Shown one piece after another: positions 1-11,313 of a stretch of 36,399 nt of DNA. Source of the DNA: Oceanospirillum multiglobuliferum (GTDB lineage Bacteria; Pseudomonadota; Gammaproteobacteria; Pseudomonadales; Halomonadaceae); the NCBI RefSeq assembly GCF_900167095.1, contig NZ_FUXG01000028.1:1-36399 (forward strand). The letters are read 5' to 3'. Under the pieces are notes generated by a model. That model searched no databases. It was not told the DNA's origin and saw only the letters and a list, made by a program, of their open reading frames with translations. The position numbers and the translations under genes are program-made. Every line of letters begins with the position of its first letter. Within the stretch, counting starts at the first letter, position 1.

Positions 1-1
1 C

Positions 2-3055
<3,054 letters not shown>

Positions 3056-3071
3056 CCACTCAAAAAGTGGA

Positions 3072-3099
3072 GCGCCTCTGAGGATTGGCTCAGAGGCGC
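3072..3099 (+). terminator. Strong hairpin after the surface-protein gene
   Basis: A perfect 10-bp stem (GCGCCTCTGA with its complement) around an 8-nt loop lies 17 bp past the stop codon. A smaller hairpin (CCACT/AGTGG) occupies 3056-3070. No U-run follows, so it is not a textbook intrinsic terminator, but its position supports a role in transcript end formation. Confidence 0.5.
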
Positions 3100-3144
3100 A
3101 GTTAACCTAAAAACCTTTTATTTGTGACTCAGGATAAAAACACC

Positions 3145-3828
3145 ATGCGCTATATGCCTTATCTAATCTCTGCGGGTTTAACACTGGCCGCACTGAATGC
3201 CCATGCCAGCCCTTATCTGACACTGGAAGCGGGGCAAACTCGCAGCAACCTAGATACGGCCCACTTTCAAAGCTATCACACAGGTATTATCAATCAGGGT
3301 GGCAGTGCAATACTCTCTGAAGACAATAAGGATACCGCCGTGATATTGAGTGTGGGTTATCAATACACGCCTTATCTAGCTATTGAGGCCAGTTACCTAA
3401 ACTTGGGAGAGGTATCCGCCACCTCGAACACAACCGATACCAGCAGCACTGGTATCACCCGAACCCGTACTATCAAAGAAACAGCCGAGCAAAATGGCGT
3501 TTTGCTCAGTGCCATAGGCCAATACTCGGTCAATGATCATTGGCGATTAAAAGCTCAACTGGGGTTCGCTTGGCTCAAGCAAACCGCCTCAGGCTCGGCC
3601 AATGGACAAAGTGTTAATGCCGCAGGCACGGTGCTAGCCACCGAGAGTGAAAGTTTTAGCAAATCTAACAATGAGCGAGTAGCAGTGGTTGGTTTAGGTG
3701 TTGGTTATCAACTGAAGCCTGATTGGCAGTTACAGCTAAACTGGCGACGGGTCATGGGCACTGAACCGGGGGTGCTTGGTAAACAAGACTTGGATCTGTT
3801 AACCGCAGGAGTCCGTGTAAGTTTTTAA
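3145..3828 (+). CDS. Outer-membrane beta-barrel protein
   Basis: This encodes about 227 residues. I chose the ATG at 3145 because AGGA lies about 10 bases upstream and the product then begins with a normal signal peptide (MRYMPYLISAGLTLAALNA, probable cleavage after AHA). A GTG at 3124 in the same frame would add seven residues ahead of the signal peptide. The mature protein shows alternating hydrophobic strands (VGYQYTPYLAIEASYL, LGVGYQLKPDWQLQLNWRR) and ends in Phe (VRVSF), the usual outer-membrane insertion signal. Overall it looks like the small 8-stranded OmpA/OmpW-like barrels. Function is unknown. It follows the large surface protein on the same strand, with a hairpin between them, so co-expression is possible but not shown. 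Confidence 0.8.
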   Translation: MRYMPYLISAGLTLAALNAHASPYLTLEAGQTRSNLDTAHFQSYHTGIINQGGSAILSEDNKDTAVILSVGYQYTPYLAIEASYLNLGEVSATSNTTDTSSTGITRTRTIKETAEQNGVLLSAIGQYSVNDHWRLKAQLGFAWLKQTASGSANGQSVNAAGTVLATESESFSKSNNERVAVVGLGVGYQLKPDWQLQLNWRRVMGTEPGVLGKQDLDLLTAGVRVSF

Positions 3829-4158
3829 GTGTGAAACCTTGTTCTATGTTCCTGAGTCTTTCGAACATGACTGATACAGTGAATATAGCACTTGGTTTGG
3901 ATATTGAGTTTGTCCCAATGGGGCAAACTCAGGTTGCTGATTAGATTAGGCCGATCACTGCATCATGACGTCCATCCCAGTCTCAATAAATATCACGCTG
4001 CTGTGAGTAAAAGCCACTTTGTCGAATAATTAACACTGCTGCATTCCTACCTTGGTAAGTTATAGCGCCTGACCAATAACCAAATACTCATTACTCTTAC
4101 CAGTAGAAAGGGCAATCTTCCCACTTGTATGACATCGCAACACTCAAACCCTCTGTCA
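3829..4158. other. 330-bp intergenic region between convergent genes, with hairpin
   Basis: No coding sequence is evident. A stem-loop at 3905-3931 has a 12-bp stem (TGAGTTTG arm, one G-T pair, 3-nt loop) and lies between the convergent beta-barrel gene and the gsp operon, so it may end transcription from one or both sides. It has no following U-run. I looked for a decayed 3' end of gspL in the minus-strand frames and saw only early stops. Confidence 0.5.
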
Positions 4159-4842
4159 CTAACCAAGGTTCAACAAATACAGTCCCGCACTAACCAGCAC
4201 CATTAGTAATAAAAAGTGTAGAGGGTTGCTGCCCGAAGTTTCTGGGCTTACAAGGTTCCAAGGGCTTTGTTTGAGCGCATTTAAAAACTGCTGGGTATCG
4301 GGCTGTGCCAGTTGAAACTTCGCAGGTATTGGCAGTTGTGCGTGGCGGGGTAGTGTTGGTAGCTCTGCTAATAAGCGATCTGAAGTCGTACGGATTACGG
4401 GTAGCTCTGGGCAGATAGACTCTGGCAAGCAGGCTTTTAGGCGTGTTTTGTCTGTTTTAAAGCAAGCGACTAGTTGCTCAAACCATTGTTTGTTACAGGC
4501 TGCGATATTCACCTCAGGGTGAGTTTGGTCTTCTGTATTATTCGCTACGTACTGTAGCTGTACACGGTCGATGTCTTCTGCAAGTTGCTCTTCCATTAAA
4601 ACTGGAGCGAGCTGCTGTGCCGAACGTTTTACCGCAGCGGGCACTTCAAGATGGTGAAAGCTAAACTGTTCATTTGGTAGCAACAGATAAAGGTTCCACT
4701 GGTCTTTTTGTGCTTGCAGCCAATCATGAAAGCCTGCTAGGTCAGCCTGATAATGATGCGAGTCTGTCTCAAAGGTTAAAGCTTGCCAAAATACTGGCTG
4801 CGCTACATTAAAATCAAAACGAACAATTATTGATGGCGTCAT
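4159..4842 (-). CDS. gspL: Type II secretion protein GspL, short form lacking periplasmic domain
   Basis: This encodes 227 residues. The segment around residues 50-100 (LLLPNEQFSFHHLEVP followed by LMEEQLAEDIDRVQLQY) matches the actin-like cytoplasmic domain of GspL, which docks the GspE ATPase to the inner membrane. A single hydrophobic helix (LHFLLLMVLVSAGLYLL) ends the protein. GspL proteins are normally about 380-400 residues, with a ferredoxin-like periplasmic domain after this helix, and that part is absent here. The stop codon is TAG, and the following 330 bp shows no continuation in another frame. It is the last gene of the gsp operon, 19 bp after gspK. Either GspM supplies the periplasmic contact or the gene has been truncated. 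Confidence 0.75.
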   Translation of the reverse strand: MTPSIIVRFDFNVAQPVFWQALTFETDSHHYQADLAGFHDWLQAQKDQWNLYLLLPNEQFSFHHLEVPAAVKRSAQQLAPVLMEEQLAEDIDRVQLQYVANNTEDQTHPEVNIAACNKQWFEQLVACFKTDKTRLKACLPESICPELPVIRTTSDRLLAELPTLPRHAQLPIPAKFQLAQPDTQQFLNALKQSPWNLVSPETSGSNPLHFLLLMVLVSAGLYLLNLG

Positions 4843-4861
4843 AGGGCCTGTATCCTTGAGT

Positions 4862-5935
4862 TTACTGCGCTTGTGCAGACTTCACTTGGCTCAGAATTTT
4901 ATCGGCAAAAGGCTGAGTGTTACGTGCTAAAACCTGTAGCTCACCTGTTTTTAAATCACGCTGTACTAGGCTTCTAAGATAAACAGTTTGCGTCTCAATC
5001 TGTACTTTAATATTCAGTTGGAAATATTGGCTTCGGGTTGAGAACAATTTGGCTAGCTCAGGTTTTAGCTGATGGCGACTTAAAAACTCTGACACATTGC
5101 TGATAGGAGTTTGTTCCCGTTCGAGCAGCCAACGTTTGGCCTGTTCACTGCTGGTTTGAAACAGTGCAGCCATTACTTCAGGTAAAACTAGGTTTAAGTT
5201 ATGTAAGCTAGCCATAGGCAAGGCCGTTATCACGCTGGGTAGCTCTGCCAAGCTTTGTGGGTCGATTTGGTTCAGTAAAAAAGCTTCACTTAAGTTGTGC
5301 ATGGGCTGGCTCGCGCTACGATAAGGCGGTTGCAATAATAAATATTGGTTATCTTCTGCCCCTAGTAGTGATATTGGGTCGTTATCGCTGTCAATCCAGT
5401 CGGTCAGCAAATCAGCCACAGACTCAGGTATCTGTTTTTGTACCAGCAGGTGCTGTAAGGCGTTGTACATCTGTAGGTCTATGCCAGTGCCTTGTTCGGG
5501 TATTAAATTGTTAAGATTAAAGTAACTGTCTAAGGCTTCTATCCGTAGATGAATTTCATCCTCAGCCTGATCAGAGGCTGTTTTTTGATTGGATAAAGCC
5601 CCCGTTTGCATTTGATCAAGGGGAAAACGATAAGCTTTTGCCCAGTCTTCAGAAAGGTGGTCGTAAGCAGTACTGTTTTGCGCATCCGTAACGCCATTTT
5701 GAGCATCTTGCTGCCAATCACTTTGCAGTAACGTCAGGGCGTAACTTTCAACGCTGCGACTATAAGTGTGTAGCTGCTGTTGTTGTAAGTAGACGCTTAC
5801 TTCTTGAGTTTTCAGACTGCCTTGGCTCATCATCCTAACCGCTAGCGCTGCCGCTATAGCAAAAATCAGTAATACGCTGATCAGTGCTACGCCACGTTGC
5901 GTTTGCATAGGCTTAGGACAATGTCGTTTTTTCAT
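4862..5935 (-). CDS. gspK: Type II secretion minor pseudopilin GspK
   Basis: This encodes 357 residues. The N-terminus has a basic leader and a prepilin peptidase site (QRG then VALISVLLIFAIAAALAV). As is usual for GspK, the +5 position lacks the Glu found in the other pseudopilins. The large central region with LLTDWIDSDND corresponds to the GspK helical insert, in which family members bind calcium. GspK sits at the tip of the pseudopilus with GspI and GspJ and starts its assembly. The start ATG directly follows the gspJ stop, so translation is probably coupled. Confidence 0.93.
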   Translation of the reverse strand: MKKRHCPKPMQTQRGVALISVLLIFAIAAALAVRMMSQGSLKTQEVSVYLQQQQLHTYSRSVESYALTLLQSDWQQDAQNGVTDAQNSTAYDHLSEDWAKAYRFPLDQMQTGALSNQKTASDQAEDEIHLRIEALDSYFNLNNLIPEQGTGIDLQMYNALQHLLVQKQIPESVADLLTDWIDSDNDPISLLGAEDNQYLLLQPPYRSASQPMHNLSEAFLLNQIDPQSLAELPSVITALPMASLHNLNLVLPEVMAALFQTSSEQAKRWLLEREQTPISNVSEFLSRHQLKPELAKLFSTRSQYFQLNIKVQIETQTVYLRSLVQRDLKTGELQVLARNTQPFADKILSQVKSAQAQ

Positions 5936-6544
5936 CTACAAGCCCTGCACACTGAAGATACGCTGAATCAAACCATAGTTTTTGGTTTGTAGCTTGATAT
6001 CAAAGGCTTTGGGAAGCTGACGAAAATCAATCTGCCCTTGAGTATTTTCGGTAGGCCATGTGTTTTGCCATGCTCCTGCGCTGTTCATCAAGCTGATTTC
6101 TATCCCACTGACATCGTTCAACAGTTGCTGCACTTGTGGTTGAGAGTCTTGAGCACGGTCTAAAACAGGCCAGATTAAACGTTGCAGCTGGTTATCTTCT
6201 ACTCGATAGGCGATGCGTACTAGGTCAGATTGGGCTTGTTCTGGAAAGCGCCAACGACCATTACGGCTAAACTCAAACAATGCGCTACCGCGATAGTTTA
6301 AGGCAAGGGCTGGATAAGGGTCGCCTAACTCGTCCCGAATAGAACGGGCGGCAAGGTGAGTAATATCTTGTTCAATTAAAGCGATGGCACGTTGGAGTTG
6401 GCTGAATTGCTCTGTGCGGGTGCTGGTAAATTGAAATGCCGTTACCACGCTGTTCAACAAGCGATAACCTGCTAAACCAATCAGGGCAAAAATAGCGACC
6501 GCGATTAATAGCTCTAGCAATGTAAAACCAGACTGGCGCTTCAT
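5936..6544 (-). CDS. gspJ: Type II secretion minor pseudopilin GspJ
   Basis: This encodes 202 residues with a short leader (MKRQSG) cleaved before FTLLELLIAVAIFALIG, the type IV prepilin motif with Glu at +5. The remainder (ALIEQDITHLAARSIRDELG, then a region with LQRLIWPVLDRA) is characteristic of GspJ. With GspI and GspK it forms the tip of the pseudopilus. The start overlaps the gspI stop by 4 bases (ATGA), and gspK follows without a gap. Confidence 0.93.
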   Translation of the reverse strand: MKRQSGFTLLELLIAVAIFALIGLAGYRLLNSVVTAFQFTSTRTEQFSQLQRAIALIEQDITHLAARSIRDELGDPYPALALNYRGSALFEFSRNGRWRFPEQAQSDLVRIAYRVEDNQLQRLIWPVLDRAQDSQPQVQQLLNDVSGIEISLMNSAGAWQNTWPTENTQGQIDFRQLPKAFDIKLQTKNYGLIQRIFSVQGL

Positions 6545-6972
6545 TGCTGACTCCGCACAAAAGCGGTTAACTGAGCTGAAAAAGGGCTGTCACTATTGGG
6601 ATCAGGGCTTAGGCTCTGGTCATACACTTTAATGTCTAAACGCCTGAGTTGTGCGCTACTGGTGCTGCTGACTTGGGCGCGCAATAGCCACTGCCGACCG
6701 GCCATTTCAGCCTGTGCGCTGGCTTCGCCGACTTCGGGCGCTTTCTCGGCTAGGCGCAGCTCATTCAACCAGTTTTCCGCTGCCCATGCCGCAAATACTT
6801 TATCTTCAAGACGCTGACTCTGTTTGATATAACCACCCGCAGCGGTTACTAATCCGGCAGAAGCAACGGCAAGAATGGCTAAAGCAATCATCACTTCCAA
6901 CAAGGTGAAGCCTTGCTGGCTGTGCTTTCTTATTGCAGATAGATCTAACACAGAGGGTTTAGAAGCGTTCAT
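6541..6972 (-). CDS. gspI: Type II secretion minor pseudopilin GspI
   Basis: This encodes about 143 residues from the ATG at 6972, which gives a leader of about 21 residues ending in QQG before FTLLEVMIALAILAVASAG. Alternative non-ATG starts reach 7008, and no ribosome site decides clearly between them. The conserved AAWAAENWLNELRL segment after the helix is typical of GspI. The chosen start overlaps the preceding gspM-like gene by 14 bases, and the stop overlaps gspJ by 4. It is a component of the pseudopilus tip. Confidence 0.9.
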   Translation of the reverse strand: MNASKPSVLDLSAIRKHSQQGFTLLEVMIALAILAVASAGLVTAAGGYIKQSQRLEDKVFAAWAAENWLNELRLAEKAPEVGEASAQAEMAGRQWLLRAQVSSTSSAQLRRLDIKVYDQSLSPDPNSDSPFSAQLTAFVRSQQ

Positions 6973-7507
6973 AGTAACGGAAACTGATCTCACGCTTGAT
7001 CTGATCAACTTGCAAATCGATCAGTGCAATACGCTTGTCTGCGGCAATTAAAAAATCGCTGGCCTGTTTTTGTTGCTGATAACGAATCACTAGTTTGGCA
7101 TCAGCTTGCTTTTTAGCCGTTGCATTTGTCGGGTTGTTGCTTTTTTGCTGCTGTATCAAGCTGATCTGATAGCGGCTTAGTTGAGTTTTCAACCAATCAT
7201 CAAAGGGGCTGAAATCTGCCGAGCCATATTGATTAAGACGCTCATAGTAGCGCAGCAAAGCTTGTTCTTGACGCTGAAATTGCTTGGCTTGTTGCGTTGC
7301 TTTTTGTTCGGCACTTTGTGTAATAGGCTGCCATAGCAGCAAGTAAAACAGTACAAACACCAGCAGCCAGCCCAAAAGCTTAAGTGCACTCTGATCACGC
7401 CCACTTTGCTGTTGCCACCAATGATGAAGCGGTACAGGTATCAGATTGCTCAGTAACTTAGAAATAGCACCGTTGGCTAAAGGTTGGAACTTTAATAATC
7501 TACTCAA
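6959..7507 (-). CDS. gspM: GspM-like type II secretion inner-membrane protein
   Basis: This encodes 182 residues starting at TTG. GAGG lies 7 bases upstream, and the start overlaps the gspH stop (TTGA). About 44 cytoplasmic residues are followed by one membrane helix (LLGWLLVFVLFYLLLW), a Gln-rich coiled-coil segment (QSAEQKATQQAKQFQRQEQ) and a small alpha/beta domain, the layout of GspM, which binds GspL and GspE at the inner membrane. GspM normally comes after GspL near the end of the operon, so its place between gspH and gspI is unusual. Sequence conservation in GspM is low, so the call rests on architecture and context. Confidence 0.72.
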   Translation of the reverse strand: MSRLLKFQPLANGAISKLLSNLIPVPLHHWWQQQSGRDQSALKLLGWLLVFVLFYLLLWQPITQSAEQKATQQAKQFQRQEQALLRYYERLNQYGSADFSPFDDWLKTQLSRYQISLIQQQKSNNPTNATAKKQADAKLVIRYQQQKQASDFLIAADKRIALIDLQVDQIKREISFRYYERF

Positions 7508-8100
7508 GGTTTAGCCTCAATCAATTCAAAAGCCAAGGCGGAAAAGCCATCGGTGTGCATTTTAATCTGTTTATCCGGCCAATCGGGGAGTGCCAGTCTG
7601 ATCTCCGCAGCGCTGATTAAGCCATCAGGATAAATATAGAGTGGCTTTGCTTTGTCTGGGGACGGGCTTTCGTTCAACAGCTTTAAACTGAACTGAAGTG
7701 GGCGCTCAGGCTCGTAGGGCTTTAAGCTGTCTACTTCAATTTTTTGCCACTGTCCCTCTGGCGGTTTTTGTGCGGTATCGTTTTCAGATGTTAAAGATTC
7801 AGCGGATTGATTCAGTTGCCAAGCGGAAAACTCATAGCCTTTATCGCTAAACGCCATGCTTAGGGGCAAACCTGTATAAATCGCTTGTTGCTGAGCTAAA
7901 CCTATTACCATTTGAATGCGTTGCGCTTGGCCTTGCAGGTAGCGAGACTCTTGCCCGCTACCTCTTAATGCCACTAGGGTTGTCATCATAATGCCGATGA
8001 TAATCACCACCACCAAAATCTCAATCAAGGTAAAACCTTGTTGAGTTTGATGGGTAAGCCGACGTGACAAATCAGTTGTCCCAGTTACCAATATCGGCAT
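7504..8100 (-). CDS. gspH: Type II secretion minor pseudopilin GspH
   Basis: This encodes about 198 residues. The prepilin motif QQG then FTLIEILVVVIIIGIMMTTL is clear. I chose the ATG at 8100 because GAGG lies 6 bases upstream. The frame is open to an ATG at 8133, and a TTG at 8070, directly after the gspG stop, would give a shorter and more typical leader. Any start at or above 8100 overlaps the end of gspG. GspH joins the main GspG fibre to the tip complex. Its stop overlaps the start of the gspM-like gene. Confidence 0.9.
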   Translation of the reverse strand: MPILVTGTTDLSRRLTHQTQQGFTLIEILVVVIIIGIMMTTLVALRGSGQESRYLQGQAQRIQMVIGLAQQQAIYTGLPLSMAFSDKGYEFSAWQLNQSAESLTSENDTAQKPPEGQWQKIEVDSLKPYEPERPLQFSLKLLNESPSPDKAKPLYIYPDGLISAAEIRLALPDWPDKQIKMHTDGFSALAFELIEAKP

Positions 8101-8509
8101 CAACGCCCTCACCACCTTCGGCACCATCAGCACCTAGAGAGTAAAGATCGAAGTGGCGGCTTTTCTGGCCTGGGCGTACGTAGATGTAGGCATTGCCCCA
8201 AGGGTCTAGCGGCATTTGGTCTAAGTAGCCGTCTGGGTTCCAGTTTTTAGCAGTATCAGGTTTTTCAACCAAGGCTTTCAAACCTTGCTGTTGGTTGGGA
8301 TAACCAAAGTTATCCAGCTTATACATGTCTAAAGCATTACTAATTTGGCGTATATCATTTTTGGCAACAGTGACCCTCGCCTCGTCAGGACGCCCCAGTA
8401 TAGAGGGTGCCACTAAAGCCCCCAAAATACCAAGGATGACCACCACAACCATAATTTCTATCAAGGTAAAACCTTGCTGACGCTGTTTTTTACGATTCAT
8501 AGTTCGCAC
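8072..8509 (-). CDS. gspG: Type II secretion major pseudopilin GspG
   Basis: This encodes 145 residues. Leader QRQQG precedes FTLIEIMVVVVILGILGALV. The C-terminal part carries the GspG hallmarks GYPNQQQGLKALV, PLDPWGNAYIY and the Asp-rich calcium loop near the end (LGADGAEGGEGVDADIGNW). It is the main subunit of the periplasmic pseudopilus. The start is a GTG, supported by GGAG seven bases upstream; the nearby ATG at 8500 is too far from that site. It lies 27 bp downstream of gspF. Confidence 0.97.
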   Translation of the reverse strand: MRTMNRKKQRQQGFTLIEIMVVVVILGILGALVAPSILGRPDEARVTVAKNDIRQISNALDMYKLDNFGYPNQQQGLKALVEKPDTAKNWNPDGYLDQMPLDPWGNAYIYVRPGQKSRHFDLYSLGADGAEGGEGVDADIGNWDN

Positions 8510-8536
8510 AATATCGCTCCTACAATATTTGATCGA

Positions 8537-9775
8537 TTAACCGATCAGCTGATTCATATTCAAAATAGGTAACAAAATAGCTAAAACAATGGTCAGTACA
8601 ACACCACCCATTGCGATTAAAACCACTGGCTCAAACAAGCCCACGACAGTGGCCATTAGCGCTTCTAAACTTTGCTGTTGCTGGCGTGCTGCACGATCTA
8701 ACATGGGCTCTAGCTCACCACTGCGTTCACCACTGGCGATCATATAGAGCATCATCGGAGGAAAGCGGCCTATCGACTCTAAGGCTTTGAATAATGAGCT
8801 ACCCTCGCGTACTTTCTGCGCCACTTGTTGTATCTGATCTCGCAGAAAGTAATTTGGCATCACCGCCCCTGCAATTGATAAGCCTTCCACTAAGGGCACA
8901 CCACTTTTGGTCAGAATACTCAAGGTGCCTGCAAAGCGGGCAGCATTCATACCTCGACTGATTTTACGGCTTAAAGGCGCATCCACCAGAAAGTGATCCA
9001 CTTGTTTACGAAATGCGGGCTTACGATAGGCAGAGGAGAATAGCAAAAAGCCTGCACATAAGAGTAGTAACAAGTGCAGGCCATAGTTTTTCAGAAAATC
9101 ACTCACCGCAATTAAGCCTGCGGTTAAAGGAGGCAGTTGATTACCCGTGCGAATAAAAACTTTCACCACATCAGGTACAACCACGGCCAATAGAAAGCTG
9201 ACAATGGCGACAGAAGCCACTGTTAATAAGCCGGGATAGAGCAGCGCAAGTTGAATTTTTTGCCGAGACTGTTCTTTATTTTCGGTGTAATCCGCCAATT
9301 CATTGAGTACTAAGCCTAAATGTCCGGCATGCTCACCCGCAGCAACGGTAGAGCGGTACATCTCAGGAAACGCACTGGGGAATTCGGCCATGCTATCGGC
9401 TAGCGTATAACCCTCTGTCACTTTTGAGCGCACAGCTAACAGCAAGCTTTTAACTTTGCTACGTTCGCTTTGTGCAGCGACTGCTTGCAACACCTCCTCA
9501 AGGGGCATGGCGGCTTGTACCAGTGTTGCCAGTTGACGGGTACAAAGCGCCAACTCTTTAGGGCTCATGCTCGGTGCCAGTAGACGGCTCAGAACAGAGC
9601 CTTTTTGAGCAGATGCCCCAGCACTTTTAGAGCGATCTGAGATCGGTTCAACAGAAAGTGCGATTAAGCCTTTTTCGCGTAACTGCTGACGAGCATGTCG
9701 GGCGCTGTCTGCTTCTAAAACACCTTTTTTCTTCTGACCATTTTGGTTCAGCGCTTGATATTCAAAGGCTGCCAT
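8537..9775 (-). CDS. gspF: Type II secretion inner-membrane platform protein GspF
   Basis: This encodes 412 residues, the usual family length. Two T2SSF domains are visible, about residues 75-195 and 280-400, each beginning near a conserved segment (LCTRQLATLVQAAMPLEEVL and RFAGTLSILTKSGVPLVEGL). Three strongly hydrophobic segments are present, the last being VVLIAMGGVVLTIVLAILLPI. GspF forms the central membrane platform around which the pseudopilus is assembled. Its ATG shares one base with the gspE stop (TGATG), implying translational coupling. Confidence 0.97.
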   Translation of the reverse strand: MAAFEYQALNQNGQKKKGVLEADSARHARQQLREKGLIALSVEPISDRSKSAGASAQKGSVLSRLLAPSMSPKELALCTRQLATLVQAAMPLEEVLQAVAAQSERSKVKSLLLAVRSKVTEGYTLADSMAEFPSAFPEMYRSTVAAGEHAGHLGLVLNELADYTENKEQSRQKIQLALLYPGLLTVASVAIVSFLLAVVVPDVVKVFIRTGNQLPPLTAGLIAVSDFLKNYGLHLLLLLCAGFLLFSSAYRKPAFRKQVDHFLVDAPLSRKISRGMNAARFAGTLSILTKSGVPLVEGLSIAGAVMPNYFLRDQIQQVAQKVREGSSLFKALESIGRFPPMMLYMIASGERSGELEPMLDRAARQQQQSLEALMATVVGLFEPVVLIAMGGVVLTIVLAILLPILNMNQLIG

Positions 9776-11313
9776 CAGTCTTCCCTCGTCACGCGCAAAA
9801 CTTCTTCAAGGGTGGTAATACCTGCCCAAACAAGGCGGATACCATCATGGCGAATAGAAGGTGTGTTGACCTGCGTTATCCCTTGCTCGTTGACGGGGCG
9901 AAGGTAGCGCTCAATGCTCTGCTCACCTGCATTGTTGTGAATTAAGCTTCTGATCTCATCATCAACGGTTAGCAGCTCATAAATACCGGTTCGCCCACGA
10001 TAACCTTGCTGATTGCAGCGCTCGCAGCCTACAGCATGATAGATTGTGATGGCAGCCTGTTCAGATACCCCTAATGCCCTGCATTCAGAGGCATCCGGTT
10101 GAGCTGGGGTTTTACAATCAGGGCACAGTACACGCACTAAGCGTTGAGCCAGCACCCCAAGTAAGCTAGAGGCCAACAAGAAAGGCTCTACTCCCATATC
10201 TTGCAAACGGGTAATCGCACCTGCGGCGGTATTGGTGTGTAGGGTAGACAGCACTAAATGTCCGGTTAAACTGGCTTGCACTGCGATATCTGCGGTTTCA
10301 GTGTCGCGAATTTCACCGACCATCACCACATCAGGATCTTGACGCAACATCGCCCTTAAGCCACGGGCGAAGGTCATATCCACTTTGGGGTTTACTTGGG
10401 TTTGCCCTATGCCTTCAAGGTTATATTCGATAGGGTCTTCCACGGTCATGATATTGCGGCAACTGTCATTCAACTCGGTAAGCGAAGCATAGAGCGTCGT
10501 GGTTTTACCTGATCCTGTAGGCCCTGTTACCAAGAAGATGCCATGAGGTTTATACAATAGCTGCTTAAGATTACCGAGTAACGCTGAGGACATACCCAGT
10601 TGAGCTAAGTCCATGCGGCCTGCGTTTTTGTCTAAAATACGCAGCACCACACGCTCGCCATTACTAGACGGCATGGTAGAGACCCGCACATCAACCTCAC
10701 GACCACCTAAGCGCAATGAAATACGACCATCTTGGGGCAAACGTTTTTCGGCAATATCCAATTTTGCCATCACCTTGATACGAGAGATCAGCAAGGGTGC
10801 TAACGCGCGTTTCGGCTCTACGACAGGGCGTAAAACACCATCAACACGGAAACGCACCACGAGCCTCTTTTCAAAGGTTTCGATATGAATATCCGATACA
10901 GACTCTCGAATGGCTTCTTGCAGCAGGCCATTGATCAACTTAATGATTGGCGCATCATCTTGCTGGTCTAATAGATCTTCTGTATCAGCAACCGAGTCGG
11001 CAAGACTGGCCAAGTCCATCTGATCACCAATACCTTGCACCATTTGCAGGGTTTCGGAAGAGTCTGACTGGTAAGCTGAGGTCAGGCGGTGTTCAAACTC
11101 AGCCTCTGTCACCTCAATGACTTGTTCAACAGATCGTCCTATGACTCTCTGTAGCTCACCTACCGCAGACCAGTTGATTGGACTGCGGGCGATACAATGC
11201 AGGGTTTTACCTTCAGCCTCTAACAAGGGCAAAACCCCTTGCTTTTTGGCAAATACAAAGGGTAATTGGCTGCTTTGGGGCGCTAGAGGCAATGTCATTA
11301 ATTCAAGGCTCAT
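9775..11313 (-). CDS. gspE: Type II secretion ATPase GspE
   Basis: This encodes 512 residues. Walker [10 protein letters not shown] lies near residue 263, followed by the Asp box (MTVEDPIEY), Walker B ([12 protein letters not shown]) and the His box ([14 protein letters not shown]). A tetracysteine zinc site (CPDC ... CERC, with about 29 residues between) is also present. The N-terminal part is the domain that contacts GspL. As a cytoplasmic hexameric ATPase it powers pseudopilus extension. It overlaps the end of gspD by 11 bases. Confidence 0.98.
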   Translation of the reverse strand: MSLELMTLPLAPQSSQLPFVFAKKQGVLPLLEAEGKTLHCIARSPINWSAVGELQRVIGRSVEQVIEVTEAEFEHRLTSAYQSDSSETLQMVQGIGDQMDLASLADSVADTEDLLDQQDDAPIIKLINGLLQEAIRESVSDIHIETFEKRLVVRFRVDGVLRPVVEPKRALAPLLISRIKVMAKLDIAEKRLPQDGRISLRLGGREVDVRVSTMPSSNGERVVLRILDKNAGRMDLAQLGMSSALLGNLKQLLYKPHGIFLVTGPTGSGKTTTLYASLTELNDSCRNIMTVEDPIEYNLEGIGQTQVNPKVDMTFARGLRAMLRQDPDVVMVGEIRDTETADIAVQASLTGHLVLSTLHTNTAAGAITRLQDMGVEPFLLASSLLGVLAQRLVRVLCPDCKTPAQPDASECRALGVSEQAAITIYHAVGCERCNQQGYRGRTGIYELLTVDDEIRSLIHNNAGEQSIERYLRPVNEQGITQVNTPSIRHDGIRLVWAGITTLEEVLRVTRED

